Below, piece after piece: positions 27,026-36,018 of a stretch of 64,000 bases of DNA. Position numbers and translations under genes: made by a program. The stretch is from Celerinatantimonas yamalensis (lineage in GTDB: Bacteria > Pseudomonadota > Gammaproteobacteria > Enterobacterales > Celerinatantimonadaceae), in the NCBI RefSeq assembly GCF_046054155.1, contig NZ_JBEQCT010000004.1, forward strand, positions 186,001 through 250,000, in the 5' to 3' direction. The number at the start of each line of letters is the position of its first letter. Position 1 is the first letter of the stretch. The notes beneath the pieces were generated by a model, which saw only the letters and a program-made list of their open reading frames with translations, was not told where the DNA came from and made no database searches.

Positions 27026-27241
27026 ATGGCTAAACGGTCGATTATGAATCACCCGTGGGTGCGCTTGATCTTAAGCTTGTTTTTTGCCGGGCTGAGTTTT
27101 GCTTTTCCTACCGATTTTGCTACCCAAATTGGGCTCGCTGGCTTTTTTGGCGCGTGCGCGTTGCTCTTTATCGTGCAAATGTTTATCCAGCGGCGCAACT
27201 GTCATATTAGCCGGTTATTGGCCAAGAGCGAAAAGCGTTAA
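27026..27241 (+). CDS. Small two-helix membrane protein, unknown function
   Basis: A 71-residue protein I do not recognise. Two hydrophobic segments are visible, at about residues 13-28 and 33-51 (FGACALLFIVQMF), with a basic N-terminus and a basic C-terminal tail (RRNCHISRLLAKSEKR). This suggests a hairpin in the inner membrane. AAGGAAAATACC gives a good ribosome site, and it begins 10 nt after the MmyB-like regulator, so it is likely real and co-expressed. Composition resembles YnfA- or DUF-type small inner-membrane proteins only in general terms. Confidence 0.65.
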   Translation: MAKRSIMNHPWVRLILSLFFAGLSFAFPTDFATQIGLAGFFGACALLFIVQMFIQRRNCHISRLLAKSEKR

Positions 27242-27354
27242 CGGGTCGCGTTTCACCGGATCCGCTGAAGCTGTTCGTCATCGCTTTTAGCCGACTCCGA
27301 TAGTTGGTCAGGGATTCATGTGTTCGAGGTTTGGTTCATCCCCACTCACGTGTG

Positions 27355-27669
27355 TTATTTGTGGCTCAAAAAGTCCTGCACTTGTTCTAGATGGAAATTA
27401 TTATCGGGGTTGGCCGGCTCTATCTCTTTTATCTCAACATGTCGATAATAACTGACTTTCGAAAAAGGATCGCCAGCCACCAGTGCTTCAGCCTGTGCGC
27501 GGGTTTGACATTCAAACACCATGAGCGCCGTGCCATCGGTGCAGGGGCCACAGAATTTAAGAGTCCCTTCTTGCCATTTCAACTGCAAATATGCAACGTG
27601 TCCGCGGATAAGCGATTTACTCATCAGCGCTTTATTCTTATCTGATAACAACACCACGAAGCTTTTCAT
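27355..27669 (-). CDS. YciI family protein
   Basis: A 104-residue protein of the YCII fold (dimeric alpha-beta barrel). The conserved active-site-like residues are present: the His in RGHVAYLQ and the Asp in GPCTDG, in the pattern H..YL...W.EG.L.F.GP..DG. Function is not established for the family; E. coli YciI is structurally related to small enzymes such as muconolactone isomerase. AGGAGATGGT precedes the ATG at 27669. It lies between the MFS/regulator unit and the ybh operon with no clear partner. Confidence 0.85.
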   Translation of the reverse strand: MKSFVVLLSDKNKALMSKSLIRGHVAYLQLKWQEGTLKFCGPCTDGTALMVFECQTRAQAEALVAGDPFSKVSYYRHVEIKEIEPANPDNNFHLEQVQDFLSHK

Positions 27670-27839
27670 ACCATCTCCTATTTAAAAAATACTGTATAAG
27701 CATACATGTATTTTATGATGACTCAAGCCCATCTTTGGCTTCGCTAACTTGAGCAAACATCGGATGGATCAATGTAAGTGATAGGAGCAGTGGGGCATTT
27801 GTCATTTGCTTTGAAATACGTACCTTGTCACCTGTTCAT

Positions 27840-28937
27840 TTAGGCAATGTTACGTTTAAAGATATAATAAGCGACAGCGGTTGAGATCACAGTAATGACG
27901 CCTAAAGCAAAGACCTGCGGTAAGATGATGGATAGCTGCGCGCCCTTGAGATAGACCATTTTGGTTATCTCAGTAAAATGTAACACGGGGTTAACCCAGA
28001 CTAGTTTTTGTAGCCAATACGGCATGTTTTCAACTGGCGCGACATATCCTGAGAGTAAGATGGCGGGCATCATAAACACAAATACTCCGATAAACGCTTG
28101 TTGTTGGGTGCGGCAAAAAGACGAAATGAGTAGACCGATTCCAATTAATGACAGGCTATAGATCAACATGGTGGCATAGAACAATAATACCGAGCCTTGG
28201 AACGGAATATGGTAGCCAAAAACGGCACTGGCAAATACCACCGTTGCTTGGATAATGGCGACAATAATCGCGGGGATTGCTTTGCCTAAAAAGATCTCAG
28301 CGGTACTTAAGGGTGAGACTAACAGCTGTTCAAGCGTGCCTTGTTCACGCTCACGCGCCACTGAAAGCGAGGTGACGATCAACACTCCAATTGTGGTGAT
28401 CAAGGCAATCAGTGATGGCACAATAAACCATTTGTAGTTTAAGTTTGGATTATACCAGTTCCTTGTGATGAGGGCGGCGCCGGGATCTTGCCCCGTCTTC
28501 TCGTTGGCAAAGCGCGCCACAATCTGCTGGACATAGTTGCCTGCAATTTGGGCGCTGTTGGAATTGCGGCCATCTAATAAGACTTGTACCTGAACAGGCT
28601 GGTGGGCAGCTATTTTAGCAGAGAAGTTATTGGGGATACGCAGTGCCAATAACACCTTTTGATTATCCAGTAGTGTTTTCAGCGCCGCTTCGCTATGTAC
28701 CGATTTAAGGTTATCAAAGGCGCTCGCGTGTTGCAGACGTCGCACTAATTGCAAAGCGCTATGACCGCTATCTTGGTTGAACACGGCTACAGCCACATGC
28801 GTCACATCTAAAGTTGCTGCAAAAGGGAAAACCAAAACCTGTAAAATCACTGGAATAATTAAAATAGTGCGAGTTTGTCGCTCACGTAACAGCGATTGCA
28901 ACTCTTTCACAACTAACGTAAGTAGTCTGCGCAGCAT
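27840..28937 (-). CDS. ybhR: ABC-2 type transporter permease YbhR
   Basis: One of two inner-membrane permeases of the YbhGFSR exporter, which in E. coli affects sensitivity to cephalosporins, chloramphenicol and alkali cations. It has 365 residues (368 in E. coli), with an N-terminal helix at about 23-43, a large extracytoplasmic domain to about 165, then five helices including the ABC-2 block EREQGTLEQLLVSPLSTAEIFLGKAIP. The ATG overlaps the ybhS stop by one base. It is the last gene of the operon. ybhR and ybhS are paralogues; I assign them by order and length. Confidence 0.9.
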   Translation of the reverse strand: MLRRLLTLVVKELQSLLRERQTRTILIIPVILQVLVFPFAATLDVTHVAVAVFNQDSGHSALQLVRRLQHASAFDNLKSVHSEAALKTLLDNQKVLLALRIPNNFSAKIAAHQPVQVQVLLDGRNSNSAQIAGNYVQQIVARFANEKTGQDPGAALITRNWYNPNLNYKWFIVPSLIALITTIGVLIVTSLSVAREREQGTLEQLLVSPLSTAEIFLGKAIPAIIVAIIQATVVFASAVFGYHIPFQGSVLLFYATMLIYSLSLIGIGLLISSFCRTQQQAFIGVFVFMMPAILLSGYVAPVENMPYWLQKLVWVNPVLHFTEITKMVYLKGAQLSIILPQVFALGVITVISTAVAYYIFKRNIA

Positions 28938-30067
28938 TAATGAGTCTCCAGTCGGGTGGGGGTTTTCCAGAAGGTTAAGCCGATAAAGAGAATAGAGGCC
29001 CCCAACAGATATAAACTATTAATGAGAATCAAGGTGCCCAAATTCCCTGCCAAGAAGATGGTTTTTAAGATGCTGACAAAATAACGGGCAGGAACGATAT
29101 GACTGGCGAGTTGAATGACAGCCGGCATACTGTTGATCTCAAAGACAAAACCTGAGAGCATCACGGCAGGTAAAAACGCAGCATTTAAAGCAATCATCGC
29201 CGCATTAAACTGATTTTTTGTCAATGTTGATATCAGCAAACCAATCCCCATACTACTGGTTAAAAAAAGCAATGTGGTGAGGGTCAGCAGCCATAGTGAG
29301 CCACGAAAGGGGACATCTAATACCAGTGTTGCGACGAAGACGCATAATCCCATAGCGAACAAACCCAGTACATAATAAGGAAGTAGTTTTGAGAGCAATA
29401 GCTCGGTACGGGTCAACTGGGTTGACAACAGCGCTTCCATGGTACCGTTTTCCCATTCACGAGCGATCACTAGCGAGGTTAAGATGGTGCCAATCACCGT
29501 CATAATAATACTAATGGCACCAGGGATAATAAAATGGCGACTAATGGCCGCTGGATTAAACCAGACGCGCTCGTTGGTGGTGAGTAATTCGGTCGTATCT
29601 TGCCCCTGTTTGATTTGCTCTTGCGTTTGCCAAATTTGCCACGCTCCTTGCACGTAACGCTGCATAAAGCGAGCTGTATTGGGCTCGCTCCCATCGCTAA
29701 TGATCTGTAACGGCGGGATCTTCCCGGCGCTGACCAATTGATCAAAATTGGGAGGTATAATCACTATGCCGCGTAGTTTCCCTTGTTGCAACTGTGCTTG
29801 CAATGGTGCTTTATGATCACTGACGGTGAGCGCCAGATAAGATGAATTCTTGAACGTTTGAATCAAGGCTCGGCTGGCAGGCCCTTGTGAATGAGCGACT
29901 ACACCAATGCGCAGTTGCCCACTATCTAAATTAATCCCATACCCAAAGATAAACAGCAGCAACAAAGGGATCACAATAGCGATCAATGCATTACTCGGAT
30001 CGCGAATGATCTGATAACTCTCTTTTTTGCACATGGCCCTTAAGCGGCGTATCGATACCCTGCTCAT
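28937..30067 (-). CDS. ybhS: ABC-2 type transporter permease YbhS
   Basis: The partner permease, with 376 residues (377 in E. coli). The topology is the same as YbhR: a helix at about 22-42, an extracytoplasmic domain, then five helices. The ABC-2 signature is EWENGTMEALLSTQLTRTELLLSKLLPYY. The ATG overlaps the ybhF stop by four bases and its own stop overlaps ybhR by one, so the ATPase and both permeases are translationally coupled and probably assemble as one complex, with YbhG bridging the periplasm. Confidence 0.9.
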   Translation of the reverse strand: MSRVSIRRLRAMCKKESYQIIRDPSNALIAIVIPLLLLFIFGYGINLDSGQLRIGVVAHSQGPASRALIQTFKNSSYLALTVSDHKAPLQAQLQQGKLRGIVIIPPNFDQLVSAGKIPPLQIISDGSEPNTARFMQRYVQGAWQIWQTQEQIKQGQDTTELLTTNERVWFNPAAISRHFIIPGAISIIMTVIGTILTSLVIAREWENGTMEALLSTQLTRTELLLSKLLPYYVLGLFAMGLCVFVATLVLDVPFRGSLWLLTLTTLLFLTSSMGIGLLISTLTKNQFNAAMIALNAAFLPAVMLSGFVFEINSMPAVIQLASHIVPARYFVSILKTIFLAGNLGTLILINSLYLLGASILFIGLTFWKTPTRLETH

Positions 30068-31785
30068 GTATCCTCCTGCTGCGTTTCAATTAAACGAATA
30101 AAGGCCTCTTCCATGGTTAAATCATGTTCATCGTCATGCATGACTTTGGCTTTGAGATCATCAGGCGGAGCGAGCGCGATGAGTTTGCCTCGATAGACTA
30201 AGCCAATGCGATCGCAATATTCGGCTTCATCCATAAAGTGCGTGGTGACCATGACCGTGACCCCTTTTTCCACCATGCCATTAATATGTAGCCAAAATTC
30301 GCGGCGGGTCAGCGGATCGACGCCTGATGTGGGTTCATCCAAAAATAGAATATCAGGTTGATGCATGAGGGCGCAGGCGAGTGCTAAGCGTTGTTTAAAG
30401 CCCAATGGCAGCGCATCGGGTGTTTGTCGCAAAATAGATTCAAACTGGAATGTTTCGACCATCTCATCGATGCGTTGACGCTGAAGATTGCCGTGCAAGC
30501 CATAGGCCCCAGAGAAAAACTGCAGGTTTTGCTCGAGTGTCAGGTTGCCGTACAGCGAAAATTTTTGCGCCATATAGCCAAGGCGAGAGCGAATTTTCCC
30601 TGGACTGTGTTTCAGATCCATGCCGAGCACACGCGCTTCACCCGAAGAGACGGGCAATAACCCACACATCATGCGAAAGGTGGTCGATTTCCCTGCGCCG
30701 TTGGGACCCAATAAGCCAAATATTTCCCCGCGTTTGACTGCAAAATTGACGTTGTCGGTTGCAACAAAATCACCAAAACGGCGCGTTAAGTTAATCGCTT
30801 CAATAGCATGACTGTGATCATCTGGGATCTGCGGCAAAATATCGGCTAATGCCGAATGGCGATTCTCTTGCCCGCCAAGTTTATCGATAAAGGCATCTTC
30901 AAAGCGTGCTTGCGTGGGCTGCAGTTGTTGCTCATTGAGCGATAATGCCTGTGCGAGATCGAGGCGTTTATCTGGGCTATCAATCAGCGTGCGGATCTGC
31001 TTGCCTTGCAACACTGCGTCACGGACTTGGGATTGCTGTAAAACTTGTTGTAAACGCTGGCGCGGCTGCTTTCCGCCATCAATCAGTAGGCTGCGCCCTT
31101 GCATAGTCTGCGTGAGTTGGGAGGGGCTGCCTTGATAGAGCAGCTTTCCCTCATTCATCAGCAAAACCTGCTGACACTGCTCTGCTTCATCTAGATATGA
31201 GGTGCTCCAGATGATTAACATCCCATCACCTGCAAGCTCATGAACCATTTTCCACAGTTCGCGGCGCGAGATGGGGTCCACGCCAACGCCCGGTTCATCA
31301 AGTAACAAGACTTGAGGTTGGCCGACCAAGGTACAGGCAAGTCCGAGTTTTTGTTTCATCCCGCCGGAGAGATTGCCAGCCGCGCGCTTAGTAAAGCGCT
31401 CAAGATCAGTAAATTGCAGTAATCGTGAGCGCATCTTTGGCCAGCCGGCTAAATCCACGTCGCGAAGGTCTGCATATAAGTCGAGATTTTCTTGAACCGA
31501 CAAAGCACTGTACAAGGCAAATTTTTGCGGCATATAGCCAAGCTGAGCATGTAATGACTCTAATTGGGTGACGGGATCGAATCCGGCGACCGACAACGAC
31601 CCCTCTGTTGGGATTAGAAGTCCGGCAATGAGGCGCAGTAGCGTGGTTTTACCTGCGCCATCAGGGCCGATTAAACCGGTTACATAGCCTGCCTCAATGT
31701 TGAGATCGAGTGGGGCAATGGCCGCTTGGCTCATGCCTTGAAACTGTTTGGTCAGCCCTTTTAAGGCGATTGCTACAGAGCTCAT
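30064..31785 (-). CDS. ybhF: Dual-ATPase ABC exporter subunit YbhF
   Basis: A 573-residue protein with two fused ABC ATPase domains, energising the YbhSR permeases (E. coli YbhF has 578). The first domain has Walker A GPDGAGKTT, signature LSGGMKQK and Walker B LLLDEPGVGVDP. The second has Walker A GPNGAGKST and Walker B FLDEPTSGVDP, but its signature reads PLGFKQRL instead of LSGGQ. E. coli YbhF has the same departure, so it is a family trait. A linker of about 70 residues separates the domains. It overlaps ybhG and ybhS by four bases each. Confidence 0.93.
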   Translation of the reverse strand: MSSVAIALKGLTKQFQGMSQAAIAPLDLNIEAGYVTGLIGPDGAGKTTLLRLIAGLLIPTEGSLSVAGFDPVTQLESLHAQLGYMPQKFALYSALSVQENLDLYADLRDVDLAGWPKMRSRLLQFTDLERFTKRAAGNLSGGMKQKLGLACTLVGQPQVLLLDEPGVGVDPISRRELWKMVHELAGDGMLIIWSTSYLDEAEQCQQVLLMNEGKLLYQGSPSQLTQTMQGRSLLIDGGKQPRQRLQQVLQQSQVRDAVLQGKQIRTLIDSPDKRLDLAQALSLNEQQLQPTQARFEDAFIDKLGGQENRHSALADILPQIPDDHSHAIEAINLTRRFGDFVATDNVNFAVKRGEIFGLLGPNGAGKSTTFRMMCGLLPVSSGEARVLGMDLKHSPGKIRSRLGYMAQKFSLYGNLTLEQNLQFFSGAYGLHGNLQRQRIDEMVETFQFESILRQTPDALPLGFKQRLALACALMHQPDILFLDEPTSGVDPLTRREFWLHINGMVEKGVTVMVTTHFMDEAEYCDRIGLVYRGKLIALAPPDDLKAKVMHDDEHDLTMEEAFIRLIETQQEDT

Positions 31786-32780
31786 GAGTGTGATTTGTCT
31801 GGTGCAAAGCGAACGGTGACGGGCATACCTTGGCGAAGCAATGTGTCGCCATCATCAACGATGATCCGTAACCGATAGACCAGTGAGGTTCGCAGATCCG
31901 TGGTTTGAACGGTTTTAGGGGTGAACTCTGCGCTCGCTGAGACAAACCCGATATGTCCATGATAGACCTTACCCTGTGCACTGTCGGTGGTGATCAGCAC
32001 CGCTCGACCCGGTTGTGCCTGACCTAACTCGGCCTCATTGATATAGGCTTTTACCCATAGCGGTTGAGTGAGAGCGAGGGTATAGACAGTGCTTCCGGCG
32101 CTAACTATCGCCCCTTGCTGGTGGACGCGAACCAAAATCGTGCCGCTTGCGGGCGCTACCAACTGGGTGTCATCGACATTAAGCTGAGCTTTGGCAACGC
32201 CTGCTTGCGCTTCTTGTAACTGCGCCTTTGCTTGTTCAATTTGCTGTGGGCGATTCCCTTGTTGATATTCGGACAACTGCTGTTTGGCCGCCTGTAAGTC
32301 AGCAAAGGCTTGATCGCGTTTATCGCGAGCGGCATCTAATTTATCTTGAGAGATCGCTTGTTTGCGGCGCAGCGTATTATAGCGTTCTAAGGAGCGCTGC
32401 GCGTATTGATACGCTGAGTTCAGCTGTTTGACTTGTTCCTTGGCCCTTGCGATTTGTTCGCTTCGATAGCCTGCTTGCTGTAGATCAAGGTTTGCTTTAG
32501 CCGCTTGCGCTTGGGCGATCGCCTGCTGGAGAGCGATTTGATAAGGTCGTGGGTCAAGCGTTGCTAATGGCTCACCTTGGTGAACAGTATCGCCTTCGTC
32601 GACATTCAGATGGGCAAGTCGTCCACCAACGCGAAAACTTAATGCGGTGGTGCGAATATCCACATTGCCATAGAGCGTTAATGGTGCGTTGCTGGCGCGC
32701 AGATGGACATAGGTATAGTAACCACCTCCTGCCGCTGCGAGTAACACAATCAATATAGCGATAAGAACTCTGCGAGCCAT
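31782..32780 (-). CDS. ybhG: HlyD-type membrane fusion protein YbhG
   Basis: The periplasmic adaptor of the Ybh exporter. The start at 32780, preceded by AGGAGAGTATTC, gives 332 residues, the same length as E. coli YbhG; a frame extension of seven codons upstream has no ribosome site. Residues 1-22 are a signal or anchor helix (ARRVLIAILIVLLAAAGGGYY). Two half-lipoyl motifs (VDEGDTVHQGEPLATLDP and ASGTILVRVHQQGAIVSAG) flank a long Gln/Ala-rich coiled coil at about 80-200. A beta-barrel domain follows. It is the first gene of the operon, divergent from the TetR regulator. Confidence 0.93.
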   Translation of the reverse strand: MARRVLIAILIVLLAAAGGGYYTYVHLRASNAPLTLYGNVDIRTTALSFRVGGRLAHLNVDEGDTVHQGEPLATLDPRPYQIALQQAIAQAQAAKANLDLQQAGYRSEQIARAKEQVKQLNSAYQYAQRSLERYNTLRRKQAISQDKLDAARDKRDQAFADLQAAKQQLSEYQQGNRPQQIEQAKAQLQEAQAGVAKAQLNVDDTQLVAPASGTILVRVHQQGAIVSAGSTVYTLALTQPLWVKAYINEAELGQAQPGRAVLITTDSAQGKVYHGHIGFVSASAEFTPKTVQTTDLRTSLVYRLRIIVDDGDTLLRQGMPVTVRFAPDKSHS

Positions 32781-32827
32781 GAATACTCTCCTGATAAACA
32801 AATTGATATGGCCACTATATTAAATTC

Positions 32828-32839
32828 AAATTTAAATTT
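32828..32839. promoter_or_regulatory. Candidate TetR operator between ybhG and its regulator
   Basis: The palindrome AAATTTAAATTT sits within a longer run of ATTCAAATTTAAATTT in the 134-bp divergent intergenic region, 48 nt from the ybhG start and 75 nt from the regulator start. Its central position suits autoregulation plus control of ybhGFSR. AT-only palindromes arise easily by chance, so confidence is low. Confidence 0.4.
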
Positions 32840-32914
32840 AAAGTTTTTTTTGTTAAATTAGCGCCTACCCCAATAGTTATTTGACCCTAGTGTCATTATA
32901 GGTGAAAAAAGGTT

Positions 32915-33559
32915 ATGAAATCGGATCTGAATGCCATGCGCCGGCGTCGTCCTGATGGCGATAAAACGCGAGAGCGAATTATTGACGCGGCAGGTGAGTT
33001 ATTTGCCCAATATGGTTATCAAGGCACCACCAGCAAAGCGATTTGTCAACGCTCTAAAGTGAATCAAGCCGCTGTTAACTATCATTTTGGCTCGCGCCAA
33101 GAGTTGTATAAAGAAATTTTATATCAAGCCCACGAAGCACTTTTAGAATTGGATCATCTTGATGCTTTACTGGATGATAAGTGTAGTGCGCCAGAGCAAT
33201 TATATAATTTTCTAGCAGAAATTATTCCGGCAATTATGGACGCCAAAAGCTGGCAACTGCGGGTTTGGGCACGTGAAATTGCGGTGCCATCAGAGTTTTT
33301 ATCGCAACTTGTTGAACAGCAAATTAGCCCTAAGTTTACTCGCCTACAGGGGTTAATTGCCGATGTGACAGGCATCCCGCTCGATGATTCGCGATTGCTA
33401 CCGGCGATGTTTAGCACCTTAGCACCGTGTTTGATGTTGTTGGTACTCAACCGCGAGAATTCCATGCCGTTATCCCCAATTTTTGATTATGACTCGGCTG
33501 AGTTAGTGACTTACTTGCACCGTTTTTTACTGGCCGGATTGCAAGCGATACGTGTCTAA
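32915..33559 (+). CDS. cecR: TetR family regulator of the ybh exporter (CecR-like)
   Basis: A 214-residue TetR repressor. The N-terminal helix-turn-helix is clear (RERIIDAAGELFAQYGYQGTTSKAICQRSKVNQAAVNYHFGSRQELY, about 19-65), and the C-terminal part fits the DUF1956 ligand domain found in E. coli CecR (YbiH), with QQISPKFTRLQGLI. CecR controls ybhGFSR in E. coli and the divergent arrangement here is the same. AAAGG precedes the ATG at 32915. The effector is unknown; in E. coli it relates to antibiotic sensitivity. Confidence 0.85.
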   Translation: MKSDLNAMRRRRPDGDKTRERIIDAAGELFAQYGYQGTTSKAICQRSKVNQAAVNYHFGSRQELYKEILYQAHEALLELDHLDALLDDKCSAPEQLYNFLAEIIPAIMDAKSWQLRVWAREIAVPSEFLSQLVEQQISPKFTRLQGLIADVTGIPLDDSRLLPAMFSTLAPCLMLLVLNRENSMPLSPIFDYDSAELVTYLHRFLLAGLQAIRV

Positions 33560-33576
33560 GCGCTGCGCTTGATCCA

Positions 33577-34371
33577 TCAATGTTCGCTAACGGCGCGATA
33601 TATGCGGGTTAAGGTATAACCTAAACTACTCAACGCAGTGATAGTAAAGCTGATAGGCCAGTCAGTGTAATAAGAAAGGCTAATGCCGCCAAGGCCATAG
33701 GTGAGCGCCATTGCTGCGCTCAGTATCAGCCCTTGTTTTAAGCGACAGGTCAATTGCAGCGCGGCAGCGCCTGGCGCGATCATTAATGTGAAGACCAATA
33801 ATGCTCCGACTATTTGGCTACATGCGGCGGTTACCAATGCACATAATACAAAAAAGATCATACTATAGCGTGCTACCGGATAACCGCGGGTTTCAGCAAT
33901 ATCGGGTTGTAAGGTGGTGAGTAGTAACGGTCTAGCGAGCAATAAAAAGGCAACGCCACAGATACAACTGAGCACGATTAAGCGGATCACCATGGTATGG
34001 CTCACGGCTAACACATTGCCAAATAATAGGCTATTGGCTTGCGTGGCAAATTGGGTGTAAAAATGCAGTGCCAGTAATCCCAACCCTAATGCCAGCGAGA
34101 GGACAATCCCTATCACTACATCACGGTGCTCTAAGCGGTTGCCTAAAAAGCCGATAATAATGCCTCCGGCTACTGTGGCAATGAGCGCGCCAGAAAAGGG
34201 TGTGACGCCTAAAAATAGCGAGGCACTCGCACCAGTAAAACCGAGATGGGCTAAAGCATGGCCAGCAAAGCTTTGTCCGCGCAATACTAAAAAATAACCA
34301 ATGGGGCCCGCTAATAGCGCAATAAAAGTTGTCGCCAACCATGCATTACGCATGAATGAGTAATCAAACAT
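33577..34371 (-). CDS. znuB: Metal ABC transporter permease (ZnuB-like)
   Basis: The inner-membrane channel subunit of a cluster A-I metal importer, with 264 residues and about eight hydrophobic helices. The ABC-3 family block FAGHALAHLGFTGASASLFLG and the conserved MIAPGAAALQLT segment are present. I chose the ATG at 34371, giving MFDYSFMRNAW and an 8-bp overlap with the ATPase gene; a start eight codons upstream would give a 32-bp overlap. It is the last gene of the binding protein-ATPase-permease operon. The name znuB depends on the metal being zinc, which the operator suggests. Confidence 0.85.
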   Translation of the reverse strand: MFDYSFMRNAWLATTFIALLAGPIGYFLVLRGQSFAGHALAHLGFTGASASLFLGVTPFSGALIATVAGGIIIGFLGNRLEHRDVVIGIVLSLALGLGLLALHFYTQFATQANSLLFGNVLAVSHTMVIRLIVLSCICGVAFLLLARPLLLTTLQPDIAETRGYPVARYSMIFFVLCALVTAACSQIVGALLVFTLMIAPGAAALQLTCRLKQGLILSAAMALTYGLGGISLSYYTDWPISFTITALSSLGYTLTRIYRAVSEH

Positions 34372-35131
34372 ATAAATCAGAATCCGGATGAGCAATCAGA
34401 TGTTGGCGACCATGGTGGGTGATCACATGCAAGTGGCAGTGATAGAGTTCACTTAAGGTATCACTGGTGAGTAATTCGGTCGCTTTACCTTGGCGCAATA
34501 GCTGCTCATGAATTAACAATACCGAGGTAAAATGGTTGATAAAGGGGTTTAATTCATGGGTAGAACAGATGACAGTCACGCCGAGGTCTTGCTGAAAGTG
34601 AGAAATAAGTTCCACTAAGCGATATTGACGATTTGGGTCAAGTCCAACTAACGGCTCATCGAGCAATAATAACTTCGGTTCATTGAGTAAGGCCTGAGCT
34701 AGCATTAAGCGCTGATACTCGCCCCCTGAGAGTGTATCCATGGCTTGTTTGGCAAGGCTTAAACCGTTGACTTGGTCAATGGCATAGTCAATTCGTTGTT
34801 GCCACTGTTTTCGACTGACATGACGTGGTCGCCAACATTGAAACAATGAGTCAGCACACAAGGCTAAGCGACTACTATGGGCTTTTAACTGCGGCAGATA
34901 ACTGACCGCCGCATTGCCTTCATTACAGGGTTTGCCTAATACATCGAGATGATGGTAATGAGCTTTTTGTAGTCCCAGTAACATCCGTAAAAAAGTAGTT
35001 TTACCCACACCATTGCCGCCGAGTAGGCCAACGAAAGCACCTTGCTCAATAGCAAGGTGCTCGCAATGGAATAGTTGCCTGTGACCTAAGCTGAGGCTTA
35101 GGTCAGTTGCGGATACAGCAAGATTAGTCAT
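34364..35131 (-). CDS. znuC: Metal ABC transporter ATP-binding protein (ZnuC-like)
   Basis: The 255-residue ATPase of the metal importer. Walker A is GGNGVGKTT (about 35-43), the signature LSGGEYQR, Walker B LLLLDEPLVGLDP, and the switch His lies in CSTHELN. The middle helical region is rich in Trp and Arg (FQCWRPRHVSRKQWQQR). The C-terminus has several histidines (HCHLHVITHHGRQH), which could bind metal; this is only suggestive. Its ATG overlaps the TAA of the binding-protein gene (TAATG) and its stop overlaps the permease gene. Confidence 0.88.
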   Translation of the reverse strand: MTNLAVSATDLSLSLGHRQLFHCEHLAIEQGAFVGLLGGNGVGKTTFLRMLLGLQKAHYHHLDVLGKPCNEGNAAVSYLPQLKAHSSRLALCADSLFQCWRPRHVSRKQWQQRIDYAIDQVNGLSLAKQAMDTLSGGEYQRLMLAQALLNEPKLLLLDEPLVGLDPNRQYRLVELISHFQQDLGVTVICSTHELNPFINHFTSVLLIHEQLLRQGKATELLTSDTLSELYHCHLHVITHHGRQHLIAHPDSDLYV

Positions 35132-35994
35132 TATTTTTTAAGTACTTTTTGCACAGCATCCAATTCTTGTTTGAGCCACTGTTGATAGTGAATGCCTTTA
35201 GGCATCGTTTCGGTGGCACCAACAATAGCAACTTTGTGAGTTTGCGCAAGTGTCTTCAACTGTTCTGTCATTGGGTCTGAGACTTGCAGATTATACAGTA
35301 AGAAAGCAACTTTGTGCTCAATCAGATCGTTATGTAAGCCTTTCATTTGGCTAATGGAAGGCTCGGTATCATTCATCACTGCCATCTGAAAACCAAGGTT
35401 ACGCACCTTAAATCCAAGTTCTGCAAACATATAGCCAAAGACCGGTTCAGTGGCAGTTACTTCGGTCCCCGCATAGCGCTGACGCAGGCTATCAATGTCG
35501 GTTAAAATAGGATGCATAGATGCAACAAACTGTTGCCAATTATGTTGATAAGATGCCTGATGCGCGGGGTCTAACCGAATAAGCTGCTGTTTAATCGCTA
35601 ATGCGAAGGTCAGCATGGTGTGTGGGTCATACCAAATATGTGGATTATCTCCGTCTTGGCGGCCAATTAAGCTTGCAACGTCAATGATAGTTAGGTGTGA
35701 ATGTCCAGCCAGTAATTTCGACATCCAGCTGTCATAACCAATACCACTATAAATCGCTATCTTGGCTTGCGCGATTGACTTTGCAATTGTTGGACTTGCT
35801 TCAAACAGGTGAGGGTTGTCATCAGGGTTTGACAAAATACTTGAAACGCTTACATATTCGCCGCCGACCTGTTTGGCGACATCAGCATAAAAGTTTTCAG
35901 CTGCAATAATATGAAGAGGTGTAGCTAGAACAAAACTGCTTAAAAAACTGAAAGTTAACGCAATAGCTACCAGCAGCAAACGGCGCAGTGACAT
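35131..35994 (-). CDS. znuA: Periplasmic metal-binding protein of ABC importer (ZnuA/cluster A-I)
   Basis: A 287-residue cluster A-I solute-binding protein. AAGGAG lies 6 nt before the ATG at 35994; another ATG at 36000 touches the ribosome site and is less likely. Residues 1-24 form a signal peptide (cleavage after FVLA). Likely metal ligands are His62 (NPHLFEASP), His119 (NPHIWYDP), Glu183 (TEPVFGYM) and Glu262 (ATETMP). The His-rich loop of typical ZnuA is absent, and Glu rather than His at the third position is closer to manganese-type proteins. A Zur-like operator upstream argues for zinc. It heads the operon. Confidence 0.85.
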   Translation of the reverse strand: MSLRRLLLVAIALTFSFLSSFVLATPLHIIAAENFYADVAKQVGGEYVSVSSILSNPDDNPHLFEASPTIAKSIAQAKIAIYSGIGYDSWMSKLLAGHSHLTIIDVASLIGRQDGDNPHIWYDPHTMLTFALAIKQQLIRLDPAHQASYQHNWQQFVASMHPILTDIDSLRQRYAGTEVTATEPVFGYMFAELGFKVRNLGFQMAVMNDTEPSISQMKGLHNDLIEHKVAFLLYNLQVSDPMTEQLKTLAQTHKVAIVGATETMPKGIHYQQWLKQELDAVQKVLKK

Positions 35995-36018
35995 GGACAT
36001 CTCCTTGGGTTATTTAGT

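Noticed and set aside
30391..30737. Overlapping plus-strand frames within ybhF (about 90 residues)
   Set aside because: Antisense shadows of the ATPase gene with Arg/Cys-rich composition and no ribosome sites.
30064..31785. Non-canonical ABC signature (PLGFKQRL) in the second domain of YbhF as a damaged ATPase
   Set aside because: E. coli YbhF carries the same sequence at this place, so it is a family trait, not decay.
32828..33559. Defence or toxin-antitoxin island around the TetR/ABC cluster
   Set aside because: Gene content and order match the known ybhGFSR-cecR exporter; no toxin, nuclease or defence domain is present.
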